From NCBI GenBank assembly GCA_016800925.1, contig JABCPU010000088.1, positions 124,001 through 188,000 on the forward strand: DNA of 64,000 nt, in the 5' to 3' direction. The notes beneath the pieces are model-generated. The model was not told where the DNA came from and made no database searches. It saw only the letters and a list, made by a program, of their open reading frames with translations. The DNA comes from Suillus spraguei (taxonomy: Eukaryota; Basidiomycota; Agaricomycetes; Boletales; Suillaceae). The position numbers and the translations under genes were made by a program. Shown here in pieces: positions 25,083 to 37,413 of this stretch; positions within the stretch are counted from its first letter, which is position 1, and each line of letters starts with the position of its first letter.

Positions 25083-28000
25083 ATGGCGGATGACTCGCTC
25101 ATTGTACCCGTCCTGCTAGCTAATGGATCTGTTCATCACTCCAGCGTGTTATCCAATGCACTTGCCCAGGACCTTATCGGAGTACTTGCTGCTCAGCAGG
25201 AAGTGATATCTAGTGTCCTCGGAGAGCTACAAGATACTGGCTGGGCCCTGCAGCACGTTCGTAGTCAACCGAATGGTCGTAAGTGGGAAGAGGCGGAACT
25301 CGAAGCTCTCGGGATGGTGAGCAATCCAGTGTACATACATAATGTCTGCTAGTCTTGGAACTTACCACCTCGTCCTCCGAATGAATCAGGCATCATCGAC
25401 CCGTTGACTCCCATCGCTCCTTTACTGGAACAATCAAACTATCCAGTGACAAATGCGTCTCAGAGACATTTCTCCACGTTTCCTTTGACGTCTCATTTAC
25501 ATTCCCCAGCACTACGCTTGGTATCGTTACATTCAGCTCTCTCTTTTTCTCTCTCGTTCGCGCGTGTGCCCGAGATTTATGATGGGTTTATTTGGACGGT
25601 ATACTATGCTCGGAGCTCGGTTGTGGAGGATGTCATTCATTTTGTGGTCGAGGATTTGGGTCTTGCTAAGAGCTTGCCTATGGCCAGAGGAGGTAACCTT
25701 GAGTATATCATTCAGGATGGTGGTGAGGGTGATGTGTCGATTTTCAATGCAATGCTCACTCATTATTGTATACTTTCTCATCAGCTTCGAGGATCTCACC
25801 TTCGTTAATATTGTCCGACCTCATTCAGTCATCCTTGGCAAATTCCCGCCAGAAACCTACACTGCAGTTCTGCGTACCAGAGGAATGGTACATTCGCCCA
25901 CAAGCTCTTCTATCATCATCCATCCACCCTTCCGAAGACAGCCTGAAGCGCTTTGAGGAGATGCAAGCAGAAGGTGATGACGCAGAGGGTACTGCAAAAC
26001 AGAAGAAGTCTCCTCTCGATGCACTGAGAACGAATACTAGTACCACTCGACCAGCTTCTCCAGATTGGCGTGGTTCACTCACGAGTCTCTTTACGTGGCA
26101 GCAGCCAGCACCTCCTGCTTCGCCACCATCGTCATCAACAAAAAAGCGCATGAGCGTGAGCGATCCAGTCCTTGTTCAGCAACAGACTGGGGGAAGTATC
26201 ATGTCAGCAACGCAATCAAGTATTCTAGAAGATGAGACACTGGAGATTGACCGAGCCGAGTTTGAACGTTGCCTCGTAAGCCTGCACTTTTCTGTCTATT
26301 ATTATAGCTTCATTTCATTTCATCGACAGGATCACATGGCATTGAAAGGAGACGCAAGGGACAGGATGTATCTATTACCAGCTGCTAAGAAACGGCAAAT
26401 CATTGAACAAGAACGGGCATTCCATTCGACTCTCGACGGAAAGGCTCCTCGACCACCTCAGTCCACACATTCCACATTGGGAACTTCTGGCGGGGGAGCT
26501 TTCCTTCCTCGTCTGGTTCCCCAGCTAACAGGCGACTCGGGGATACTGAAACGCTTCTCAATGGCGACTTGGGGTACAAGCACCCGAACGCCACCAGTCA
26601 TGTCCCCTGATCTCAATCGATCTAGTGGTGAATTTGACAAAGTCGCGGAGATGATGCAACCCCTGCAAGCACAGACTACTAGCAATATGTTTAGCAACTG
26701 GTGGGTGTCTTCAGGTGGAGAGAAGAATACCGAAACAGATAGTGAGATATCTGCAAAGCGATACGTTGACGGTTTGCGCAGCATGAAGATGGATTCTAGG
26801 CTTGTCAAGCATCTGATTTCCCTGCGAGTGCATCTATCTACTGCAAAGTTACCGTGGATTGAGGACTTTATTGCGGAAGATGGCATGAACGCAATGGGTG
26901 GCGCGCTCGCAGTGCTTGTCAACAAGGGCGTGAAGAGGACAGTCCTAGCAGACATAGAAAACATAGTACTGCTGGAGATCGAGATCCTTAAATGCCTCAG
27001 GGTACTACTCAATACTGAGGTAAACGTGACCTTCGTTTGACTAGACTTCATGATGCCTGATTCGTTTTTAGGCCGGATTTGACAGCGTTCTGTCGTCTCC
27101 TACAATCATTAACTATATAACGTATTCTTTTGACGGCGCCTCTCTGAAGATACGCATGCTTACTGCCGAACTTCTTGCCGCGATCTGTGTACTCTCGCCC
27201 AATCAGGGTCACAAGGCCATCATGGCTGCATTTTCAGAATACCGCATCACCTATGATGAAATGTACCGCTTCGATTTTTTGGTCGCTGCTTTACGTATAT
27301 CAGACCAGAGTAACGACCCTGCAGCCAAATATGCATCCTTACATGACGAGGATGGTATTTGGGAGGCGCGAACTGCTTTCATGGCCCTCATCAATGCCCT
27401 CACTAACTGTCCTGAATCCCTGGAAGACCGCATTTTGCTGCGCGAAGAGTTTGGACGGCGAGGCTTAAATGAAGTCATATTGGTAAGATATGATCTGCTT
27501 CATCATCATACTACTTTGTGCGATGATTAGAGCTATCTTACAGACTCTCCGCTATACGACACCGCCAGACTCTCTACTGACTCAACTGAATCTCTATATA
27601 GAGGAGAAACACGAGGATGAAGTGGACCTGCGAGAGCGAACACAAAACACCGTGTGGGGCGGTGAGGACCGCAAAAGGGAGCAGTCTGAATCAGACATCT
27701 TCCTGGATGATCTTCTACAAAGCGCGAACAACGTGGGGCTTGGATCTATATCAATGAGTATTTTGCATCGCTTGTCTTCTATCATGAAGAGTGGTGCTGA
27801 ACTGTGAGTACTCTTTCAGGAGGTTGATGATATGATCTAACAGGCGTAACAGGAACGTCAAATTTGATCAACTAGCCATAGTGAATACATTCTTGGATCA
27901 GATTTTCACTGCAGATGATATGTCAGTGTTGGTCCGTGGTGTCTTGAAATGCACTTACCTTCTACGTAGTGGCTTGGGCTGGATTCCTCTGATCACGAGG

Positions 28001-31000
28001 TTTCTTGATGCAATCCAACCCATTACTGGCCAGGATATAAGAATAGATGCCGTCAATGGTGGGGTGACGTGCGAGCTGGAAAGCCTTCGTGTACAAATAA
28101 ATGGTCTGATTCAGGAGGTGTGTGCATCCACGCTCAGTTTTGTTAGTGATCTCAAAGTTACAACCAAGAATTTGGCACTCAAGACAAGGCTTGAACAACG
28201 CACAGAATTGAATCAGCACAAGCCGAATACTTCTAGCAAAGGAGGAAATGAGGTGCGATTATTGTTATATCAGTAGTAATCGCTGATTCCGTGACAGAAC
28301 AAACTTGTTCAACGGCTGATGCAGAAGGAGAAGGAAGTAACCCAACTACAGGCAGAACTTGAGCGCTTGAACTCTCAAATTTCGAACAATGCGCGCGATG
28401 CTGTAGGTTATGTAAATTCACTTTGCTGAACGGTTGTTCAGACATCTGATTCAGGTGGAGCAAACAAGGAAAGAACGGGAAAGGGCGAAGCTTCACTCGC
28501 TCTATGAAGAAATGAATAAACTGCAGCTTCAGGCATGTCACCCATCCATAACCTATATGTCGCGCACCTGACTCCGAATTAGTTGAGTGAAATGAGTGAT
28601 ACTCTTGCCACAAAAGACAAGCAGGTTATATACCTCAAACGCGCTCTTGAATCGGTATACTCACGCTTTCAAACGAGGCAAGAAGAAAGAACTTCCGACA
28701 TGGACGCCCAAATCATTGCGAGTCGCACTATCGAGAATCTTATCAAGCGTGACAACGAACTCGCAGCACTAAAGGCGGAGGTTTCAGACCTCAGGCAGCT
28801 GTTGGCTGCGAAATCGACATCCGCGTCAGAATTGGGATTCAAGTCCAGGAACGTGCCCCCTCCACCTCCACCGCAAGGTTTCAAGCCCAGAGCGATTTTT
28901 ATGCGAACGCCCGAAGAAACAGATGTAAGCGCAACATTGGATGCGGCTGGCATTCCCCCATCTCCGCCATCACCATCGCCTCCGCCGCCGCCGCCGCCGC
29001 CGCCTCCACCACCACCACCAACTCCACAGGCTGTTCCAAATCGTAAAGAGACCCCTACCATAGGGTCGAAGGACATCAGTCAGACAGCCTTTCACTCTCC
29101 CCCTCCCCCTCCACCGCCGCCGCCTCCATCATTCCCTTCTTCAGGTTCCGCACTTTCATTACCACTACCACCACCTCCTCCACCACCACCTCCACCACCT
29201 CCACCTCCTCCACCTCCACCTCCTCCCCTCCTCCACCACCACCTCTTCCGCTCAACGCTTCACTAGTTCAGTTGACTCCAAGATCACCCGGAGTCCCACC
29301 TCCACCCCCATCGAGTGGATCTGCAATCAGGATAAGAAGTAAAGCCAGAGCCACTGGGCTAAAACTGAAGCCCTTCTTCTGGACCAAAATAAATGATCAA
29401 AATTGCGATGCCACAGTGTGGGCGGAATCGTCAATTTTACTGAATTTCGAGCTAGATGACCTTGAAGCAACATTCACAATTGATAATACACCGACCTCAC
29501 ATTCCAAGGTCGTAAATTCCACACGGAAACAAAGTGTTACAACCCTTCTTGATATTACTCGTGCTAATAACATCGGTTGGTTCATTGCAACTATCATAAG
29601 GCAATTGACATATTACGTTCCCCAGCTATCATGTTTTCGCGTTTTAAAATGACTCCTCTTGAAATCAGTCAAGCTCTGCTAAGTCTGGATGACAAGCTGT
29701 CCACGGATGACTTGAAAGCTATCAGCAAGTTGTTACCATCTCCAGAAGAGGTTCGTTATTACTGGCTGTCTTCTCCCTCTACTCTGACTCTCTGAAATGT
29801 CATCGAAAAGGTCACTCGTATAAAGGATTTCCAAGATGTGAGCAAGCTAGCAAAGGCCGATCAATATTTGAGCGCCGTGAGTGCTGCTCGTGACTTCTTG
29901 ACTTGCAATTCAAGTCAGCGCCTTAGATTATGATAATTCCAAGACTCCCAGAGCGACTGGAGTGCATGATATATCGCCGAAAGCTGGAACTCGAGATCGA
30001 GGAAATTCGTCCGGATTTAAAAATCATTCATGATGCGTGTAAAGAATTACGAGCGTCCACACGTTTCAAGTTGACGTTACGGGTACGTTCATCACCGAAT
30101 CTGTAATTCAGACCCTGGTGACAAGGATCTAGGCTGTACTCACAGTTGGGAACGCATTGAATGAGTTCAGTTTTCGTGGAGGTGCCTGTGGGTTTCGCCT
30201 AGAGGCACTCATGAAGGTAAGTTTACAGCACACTTTCTTGATGATATTGTCAATGTCCAATGCGTCTCAGATGAAGGAAATGAGGACCGCAAAGGGTAGC
30301 TCGGAATGCCCCACACTCCTGCATTATATCGCCCGAGTCCTCAATCGTACCGATCCGTCACTTACGCTTTTCATCGATGAGATGCCTAGTGTGGAATCAG
30401 CTGCTCGTAGTAAGTGGCAACCCCATCAAATATCTTCCGGAATAATCTCATATGCCTTAGTCTCCTTCCCTACGTTACAACAGAACGTCCGGTCTTTACT
30501 TACGTCGCTGGACAAAGTTAAAGAAGAAACAAGTCTGCTAAAGCAGATTCGCGCACCTTCTGATAACGACCAATTCGTGATAATTATGCAGGTGAATACT
30601 TAGCTCCAAAGGAGTTTGCGTTCTGATGCCTTAGAAACGCTAGCCGTTTACTCTTGAAGTGGCGCGAAGCGTTGACGCGCTTAATAAAATGGCTGCTCTC
30701 GTCGAAATAGACTTGCGAGGTCTCTTCTCTTACTATGGCGAAAACCTAGATTCGCCGGAGGGACCAAAGCCAGATGACTTTTTTGGGATGATCTGTTCAT
30801 TTTCATCAGCATTACAGGTACGCCGCATCGTTTGTAGTTTCTTTGGAATTATACTTCAATTTATTGGCCAGAAAGCCGCTTTGGAAATACACGATGCGCA
30901 GAAGAAGGCCCCTCATTTGGCTCAGAGGAAGATGTTGTCTTCGCCACAAAGTAACTCTGAAGAGGTAAGAGGACTTATATTGTACAGCTCTGCATTTCCA

Positions 31001-31213
31001 CGGTTCATGACCACGCAGACCGTCAATGCACAGCATGATCCCTCGCACGACTCAATCTCTTCCGGCATCCACGAACGCTCGGCCTCTATTGGTCGCGGTA
31101 ACCTCGAAGAAGCCATACGTACTTTGAGAGAAGGCCGTAAGAGATGTCGAGCACCTCGTTCCATCACCAAAGCGAGCAAAATTTTTCTTGATGGACGGCC
31201 CGACCCCTCGTAG
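25083..31213 (+). CDS. Formin (Bni1/SepA-like actin nucleator), with a frameshift in the FH1 proline tract
   Basis: Diaphanous-type formins nucleate and elongate actin cables for polarised growth and cytokinesis under Rho GTPase control. Domains in order: GTPase-binding domain (about 25800-26420, MALKGDARDRMYLLPAAKK), FH3 (about 26750-28240, RSMKMDSRLVKHLISLRVHL), a coiled-coil stretch (28300-28800), FH1 proline runs (28850-29300), FH2 (29340-30900, SRFKMTPLEISQALLSLDDK, VGNALNEFSFRGGACGF), and the C-terminal autoinhibitory DAD (NLEEAIRTLREGRK ... KIFLDGR). At least a dozen short introns. The first exon is not certain: a GTAAGT donor at 25279 restores the frame to 25390. In FH1 the frame shifts by one base near 29224-29228, where a cct repeat has lost a t, so the conceptual protein stops before FH2 unless this is an error. 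DAD and FH2 are well conserved. Confidence 0.88.
28970..29240 (+). repeat. Proline-coding CCN microsatellites in FH1
   Basis: Two runs of cct/cca/ccg triplets (about 28978-29025 and 29098-29240) encode long polyproline tracts, the profilin-binding part of a formin. Triplet slippage changes only tract length, but the single-base loss at about 29226 breaks the frame. Confidence 0.8.
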
Positions 31214-31408
31214 TAGCAACCTTGGCGAATGAAGAACTCTACGTTAAATTACACGCCACTTGGCTTGGATCGATCAATGATGTCTTCATTGAACAATGGG
31301 TACAGGAAATATATCACTTGATTGATCTGAGCTACCCCTACCCTACAGATACACGCGGCATGGTACGATTGCGGAATGATCAACGAACAGCTACAGTGTG
31401 TTGCATAT
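31214..31408. other. Formin 3' flank
   Basis: A 62-codon open frame from 31222 is not recognised and ends where the foldback element begins. No feature assigned. Confidence 0.3.
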
Positions 31409-31584
31409 GAGAGATCAGTACGACTTTTTCAAAAATTTGGTCTCGGCACTTTTAAATCCTAATTACATAAGTTAACTTGACTGAGGTTTAAGCCATAGTT
31501 GGTGTGAATATGAACAAATCAGGATATAAAAGTGCCGGCAAAGGTAGCGAGGCCAATTTTTTGAAAAAGTCGTACTGATCTCTC
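31409..31584. mobile_element. MITE-like foldback element (176 bp)
   Basis: The terminal arms 31409-31445 and 31548-31584 are inverse copies. They begin gagagatcagtacgac, continue through a shared t-rich stretch to tctcg/cctcg, and have about three mismatches. The interior has no transposase. I found no clear target duplication, so the superfamily is open. Confidence 0.65.
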
Positions 31585-32791
31585 AGAAGTTGACGGAGCC
31601 ACTTCGCTATCAATATTCCATTGCTCACACCCTCGTAAGGCTCACCCTTGAACTTTCTCTTTATTAGCAGCCGAGGGAATGACGGGACAAGAATATAACT
31701 ACTGAGTTCTGAGGCGCTGTATTTTTCAGTGTCTGATGGGTTTAACAACATACTCTTTGAAGGTCGTTAAAAGGAACCGACGAAGCAATCGAAATCGCTT
31801 GACTCGAGGTTTACGATATTGAAACTTTATCTCCCAGCGTTCCGCAGTATACTACTGTGAATTCGAAGTTTATCGAATTGGTTTATCAAATGATGATGCA
31901 CACGTATCAGGCCTGGCAATACGTTCGCCTTGTACTAAAGATGATCAAACGACAACGATCACTAATATCAGGGCACGAGACAGCGATCAATCTGACACAG
32001 CCCAATTTTCCACGCCAAAACCTGCTAAAGCACACGAGGTCACAAAAACACGGATGCCTAAAGGAACCTCGTGGTCAGCGACAGCCTGGGAGACATAAAA
32101 TATAATTAGGAGGCATACCTCGTTCGCAAAGGGACCTGGGGGAGACACCCAGGCTCTACGGTGAAGGTTTACGAGGACCAAGGTTCGGGGAAGATCCCTG
32201 TGTTGACACAAGATGTGAAATGCCGCTGGATAGTGGAAACTATAATGTCAGCGCCTCCAATGTGACCGATGGCACGTGTGTGAGAATTCAAGCTATGCCC
32301 TGGCTGGCAGCTGTGTCAACACTGATTGTCGTACGTTGCGCTGAGATTGATACGATGACCATTGCCAGCGCAACCGAAATGGGGACTGTAAGTAGGCGTC
32401 GTAACGCTTAACTTACATGTGTTACGGACACTTACCAACGCTTACGACTTCACACTCTGAAGATAACATGGGCTTGATTTGATCTCTAGACGACATGGTG
32501 CAGTTGAGCCGCAACGAACAAAAAATGCAACTGGTGCAAGTGCGAGCGCAATGCATTGATACACCCGCAGTGGCCACAAACTGTGATTGTACCAACTTAA
32601 CTAAAAACGGACGTTACAAACGCTATGCCAAAAACAAAGAGCACACTTCGACCCAATCGGCTTTTCAGATATGCGGGCCAAACTTCTTTTTGACAAGATG
32701 AACCTGGGTTTTCACGTAATCATTAGGTATATGAAGGGGAGGTGAGCGCTGTGAGCTGCGGACGACGACACCGAGCGTTCCTTATATTTTC
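31585..32791. other. Intergenic region upstream of paralogue A
   Basis: No convincing gene. The ORFs here are short and unrelated to known families. A gtatatgaa TATA-like motif lies about 65 bases before the ATG of the next gene. Confidence 0.4.
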
Positions 32792-34303
32792 ATGCCCACA
32801 GTTATTCTCAAACCAGATCACTTTAACCTCGATGTCAGTGGCTTCGCAGGTTTCTTTGGAGGTGAAGAGGCCGTCTCAGCGATGGAAACTGTGCACCTCT
32901 ACAAAGCAAGACGGTGGACAGGCTGGTTCAATTCCCCGGGCAGCTACAGTGTTGGAAAGCACTATGGTCGGCTTGCCAATTCTCGTTTTTGGAACGGAAT
33001 GTTTCCAGGACCCAATACAGAGCCCACCGTGTACATAGGGCTAGATGGAAAGTGCGGCCCTATGTATTTCGCATCCCAGTCCGGCACATTCCTAAAGCAA
33101 ACAGGTCACCTTGCATACCTGTTAATGCAGAGATGCAAAGACCAACGAGCTGTGGTTGTAGAAGGTCGAAAAACAAGGGCCAATAAAGTTACTATCTTGG
33201 AAATGCCAGACATCAAATTCGACGCTGCTGCCGAGACTAGCTTAACCATTCATGCCCGAGATGGCTTTCACAAACACGTCGCATTCCTCCCTATCGCCAC
33301 CAGCGTCGCAACATGCATATTTTGTGCGTGGGGCGATGACTGGTATTGTTTTTCCTTGATCCTCCTCGGCATTCTCATCAATGGCATTTCATGTTTTGTC
33401 ATCGGCTCTGCATCTATAATCCTCCAGAGTGTCGCCCCTTCTAAAAATGCACCGCCAGGTGATGGCATCTTGATGGACGGAAATCATGTGATTGTCGTCC
33501 TTGGAAAAGAAAGGAATGTTCTTGCCATCACGCAGGGCAAGTTCCAATTGGAGTACAGACCCTGGATCCGTATGCGCATTAAGAAGAAGAGGAGAAATCG
33601 AGCCATTGTGGGAGATGGGATCCACCACCGGTTTGGCAGAAAAGATGCAGAGAGCGGCTCGGAGACGCAGAGTGACGAAGACGCCGAAATCAATAACGAA
33701 TACGCAGCGATCGGGTTCTGCTCACTCCTACTGGTCATTCAATTTCTGACGCAGTTGCTCCTGATACCACAGGGCACACTGTTTGGCCAGGTCATGTTCT
33801 TGACGTCCTTCGCTGTGTCATGGGTGTACAATCTCTTCTTGTCGTCCATGGACAAAGAATACCTGCAGGAGGAACTGCTCGTCCAGGCGATGAATTTGTC
33901 GGAGGATTACATGAAAACGTACAAACTGGGCACAAGAACGGCGGCGGCTGTTTTCGCTTGCCTAGCCCTCCAGCCCGACTGCGAGTATGGGGAATGGGAG
34001 AACAGGGGGTTTAAACCAGAGGAGATCCTTCGACAGTTCATTCCGAATGACACGCACGTATGGGCGGTCTGGAGAGATCAGGTTTTGGAACAGATGAAAC
34101 GCAGCCAGCCGACCTTGCAATCTTTTGATCTTAAGGCTTGCGGTAGCCGTATAGCTGCGTTCAACGATACCGACAAGAGTTTGCTGAGCGACTTACTCTT
34201 GGACGCTCGCAGTGCATACCAGCAGTATTTGATATTGCAGGTTCGGAGTAGCAGCTCGATTGGCAACATTCCGAGTAGTGTGAAGGCAGATGAGATAGGC
34301 TAG
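32792..34303 (+). CDS. Multi-pass membrane protein of an unassigned repeated family (paralogue A)
   Basis: Intronless, 503 residues; no family name recognised. Residues 8-75 form the most conserved block of the cluster (DVSGFAGFFGGEEAVSAM, then WTGWFNSPGSYSVGK, ANSRFWNGMFPGPN). Hydrophobic segments at about 162-182 and 186-209 form one helical hairpin. A soluble module follows (PPGDGILMDG, then VLGKERNVLAITQGKF). A basic/acidic loop of about 45 residues (RIKKKRRNR ... ETQSDED) comes before a second hairpin at about 305-325 and 330-350. The C-terminal domain contains GTRTAAAVFACLALQP, PNDTHVWAVWRDQVLEQM and a final LLLDARSAY helix. No signal peptide. It belongs to the long-loop subgroup with D, F and probably G. 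Open and apparently intact. It faces a HET gene tail to tail. Confidence 0.85.
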   Translation: MPTVILKPDHFNLDVSGFAGFFGGEEAVSAMETVHLYKARRWTGWFNSPGSYSVGKHYGRLANSRFWNGMFPGPNTEPTVYIGLDGKCGPMYFASQSGTFLKQTGHLAYLLMQRCKDQRAVVVEGRKTRANKVTILEMPDIKFDAAAETSLTIHARDGFHKHVAFLPIATSVATCIFCAWGDDWYCFSLILLGILINGISCFVIGSASIILQSVAPSKNAPPGDGILMDGNHVIVVLGKERNVLAITQGKFQLEYRPWIRMRIKKKRRNRAIVGDGIHHRFGRKDAESGSETQSDEDAEINNEYAAIGFCSLLLVIQFLTQLLLIPQGTLFGQVMFLTSFAVSWVYNLFLSSMDKEYLQEELLVQAMNLSEDYMKTYKLGTRTAAAVFACLALQPDCEYGEWENRGFKPEEILRQFIPNDTHVWAVWRDQVLEQMKRSQPTLQSFDLKACGSRIAAFNDTDKSLLSDLLLDARSAYQQYLILQVRSSSSIGNIPSSVKADEIG

Positions 34304-35055
34304 TCTTACGAGTTAATTTGGACCTCTACGCTGTAATATGAGACCCTATTAAATTACCAATAATCCCCACTTGCAGCTGAGCTTGAACTATTAGACAGGA
34401 CTCTGCCCCGATTATCAAACATCGCTACAGCGCTGTATATGTACAGGTTTTAACATTCAGATACAATTCACTTTAACTTCGTTCTTTTCAGTGCTCGCTG
34501 TTCGCTAATCAGTTTCATACTTCGCTGATAACATTAGCTAGGTATGTAGTTGTTTATTTCATCGATCAACATCTACATACCTTGCTGCTAGTAATCTCAG
34601 TCGATCCTTAGTGCACTACTCCTCTCATTACGGGCTTTTCTCTTAATACTTAATTTTGTACAGGGAGTCATCGACTTTCTGCCGACGCAGGCAGCATTTC
34701 CCGAGTGCAGATCCCCCTACATACTCAAGTTATACAAAGTGGACGTCGTGCCCACCGTGACATCATTTCCCAAGCACCGAAGACACCCGTATCACTGTAG
34801 TAGCGTCCAATCTGACTATTGGTCCATCATACGAGCGGACGCAGAATAATTTTTGCTGAGACAGACAGTACCCATTTCAAGGTCCTGGAACCAGCATTTC
34901 TCCATCACGCTGTAGTACGGCCCAAATAATTTGATACGGTACTACAGGTGTTCATGAATTAGAGCGTGCAGTTCGTAATCGTAACTGTAAATACAAGTAT
35001 GGGTACAACAAAAAACTATATGAGTGCTAGCGAGCAACGACACAGGCATGAAGTT
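34304..35055. other. Convergent intergenic region between paralogue A and HET gene 1
   Basis: No gene seen. A small stem (ctgtagtac / gtactacag, 34910-34947) is present. Confidence 0.4.
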
Positions 35056-37413
35056 TTAGTGTACGATGACATTTTCAAGACCTCTAAAATTAACGGACCC
35101 GGAAGATGCGTGGGCGATGATACGGGTGGTGGTTCCAACCCTCCGCCAAGGCTGCTTATCACCAGGCGAACAAAGAAGTTGAGCAGCAAACGGTTCTTGC
35201 ATCCTCCGAATCAATGCAGCAGCAGTGCTGTGGGTGACCATGTCGGCCACAAAATCGGCGACCAGCTCCTTGGATCTGCCGACCCAGCTTTCCTTTTCCT
35301 TGTCCGTTTCCTTTTCCTTTTCCTTTTCCTTGTCCTTTTCCTTGCCCTTAACCTTATCTTTTTCCTTGTCCTTATCTTTTTCCTTTCCTTTTCCTTTTCC
35401 TTGTCCTGTTTCGGGGAGCTCTCTGCTGTAGGCAGCTCCGGAGAATCAGGGTTATCAGTAAGGGCATCAGGAGCCTCAGCACCCGTGCTCCCTTGACGTT
35501 GAATAAGACTCGCTTCCCACATTCGCACGACACGGTATTTGATAGCTAGATTCTTTCCGTATAAGGGAACTAGCTGCTGCGTGGTGATGACCTCGAGCTC
35601 CGAGAGGCCCTCAGCTTTAACGAGATAGCTGAAGATTCCGGGCTTTTGATTTGGGATAAGGGTGGCCACTTCGTGAACGAAAAAGGGCATACTCATTCTC
35701 CCATTCGCAATAAAACGTCCGTGAGGCGGGTTGCTCAAAACGTCCTTGACAAGCTTGAGAGCCGAAGAAGACAAGCCACTAGTGATACGCTTCGAAGTTT
35801 TGAGCAACCTGAATTCGAATTTCGATGAAATGGAGTCCTGTCGAGCGTCGTAAGACGGGGTCATAAAGCACCTCGGATGCGCAGCAAAGTAACTGTGAAG
35901 GGTCGATGATTCTCCCAACCAATCAAAGAGTGAGAGGTCGTCTGTGAGTGCCATGATCTCCTTCTGAAGTCGCACAAAGGCATTATGTTTTTCCCCGTAC
36001 ATGACAGGCATGTGGATGCCGAAAATACCTAGCAAGGGCGTTAGAAAAATAATTCATCAGCTACGCCAACGCTTACCCATGAGGCAATAGGCAATGTCTT
36101 CGATCTTCTTAGTTGTCCTAGCGCCCACCCAACTCAAACGCTTCTTGACATTGTCAACGCCGGGTTGGAATGCCTTCAAGACCTCGATATCGACGCGAGT
36201 GATGTCGTGGAGAATGGTGAGGAGCTCGACTTTGTGATTCTTACAAGAATCGATGAGGGGCTGCCAATCCTGCTTGTAGAATCGGATAAATCGAGGTGCG
36301 AGAAGCTCCTGCAACGTCCAGCCTCTTTTGAACCACTGACTGTCCTTCAACTGCGAGATATCAGAAACGTCTGCAAGGTAAACGATGGTGATCGCCGACT
36401 CCTTGTACCAAGAAAACATAGAGATGATGGATTCTTGAAGCTCGGCGTTGTTCGTCTTATCGATACAACACGTATCGCTCCACGCCCATCGGTAGCCTTC
36501 TCTCTTCGAGGTGGTACAGAATTGTTGCAGCTTACGGATTTCCCGTGGGGCATCCATCTCGTAGACGCTGCCCTTGATCTGCCAATACTGGGGTTCGTCC
36601 TTCGCACTTGCCCACTTGTGGGAAAGCATCGCATATCGAAAGAATTCGTCAACTTTGCGCTGAAGCTTCGATAGGGAGGTGGTCAGAAGATTCTCTTGGA
36701 GTCGTTGGTACTCCTCCGACTCTTTGAAAATTCCCTCGAGGTCATTGCTGGTGTATAGGATACCGCTGTGGGTGTCTATTAAGCGAATAGGTATGTTCGC
36801 TAATTTATCGTCAATTATGTTCTGAAAAGTCTCCTGTAGGTTCTTGAGGGTAACCGCAGGGTCTTCGACAGGGCTGTCAGCTCTATCGGCATCCTCCACA
36901 GTATTAGTAAACTCTTGGGCAGGGGTGTCTGAAGATAAGGACATGGTTTGCATTTCTGGGGATTCTGTCACTATAGACAAGGAATTTTGGCGAAGTGATT
37001 CGTCTTCTGGGGGTTCGGTCACTGTGGGTAAGGGATCTTGGCGAGGTGTTTCGTCTTGCGTGTTTGTTTCGTCTTGCATGTTTGTTTCATCTTGCGTGTT
37101 CGCCTCATCTTGCGTATCTGGTTCGTCTTCCATGCTTGGTTCGTCTTTCAAGTCTCTTGTCTCTTCTCCTTGAGCGCCTTCTGAAGCGGGCGTTGAGTCA
37201 TCCTCGATACCGTCTACGGGGGCTTCAAGTTCCTACATTCGAACATTAGCAAGGACAGGTACACAATCAGCAGGGATCACACCTGGGTAGCGCTATCATC
37301 AGTGGTTCGTGGCGTTGACCTGCGAATGAAATTGAAACGACTGGGAGAAAACTCAGAATCGCAAAATCTAGAGTTCGCGAAACGGACCTTGATTTTTTAC
37401 CACTAGAAATCAT
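35056..37413 (-). CDS. HET-domain protein 1 (heterokaryon-incompatibility type), C-terminus frameshifted in a simple repeat
   Basis: HET-domain proteins trigger cell death after fusion of unlike fungal individuals. Exons: 37413-37388, 37319-37283, 37232-36077, then from 36028. The N-terminus is acidic with TQDE-type repeats. Next is the segment IIDDKLANIPIRLIDT, also found in HET 2, then the HET motifs: YAMLSHKWASA, WSDTCCIDKTNNAELQESI, SMFSWYKES and WFKRGWTLQELLAPRF. After the intron comes GIFGIHMPVMYGEKHNAFVRLQKEI. Near the C-terminus a (aaggaa)n tract should encode alternating Lys-Glu, but a base is missing at about 35384-35387. The open frame then reads Arg/Lys-rich and stops at 35211. 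The original frame continues to 35056 (ENVIVH) and matches HET 2's end, so the truncation is secondary. Confidence 0.87.
35285..35410. repeat. CCTTTT/AAGGAA simple repeat in HET gene 1
   Basis: An imperfect hexamer tract of about 20 units, coding Lys-Glu dipeptides on the minus strand. One unit has tttcc instead of ttttcc, and this shifts the frame. Confidence 0.85.
37040..37150. repeat. Minisatellite coding (T/M)QDE repeats in HET gene 1
   Basis: About five copies of a 15-18 base unit, coding on the minus strand D-E-x-(T/M)-Q type repeats that form an acidic N-terminal tail. Confidence 0.7.

Noticed and set aside
28669..29076. Glycine-rich ORF on the minus strand
   Set aside because: It is the antisense shadow of the formin FH1 proline repeats.
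35225..35496. Ser/Phe/Leu-rich plus-strand ORFs
   Set aside because: Antisense of the HET 1 Lys-Glu repeat; no start context or homology.
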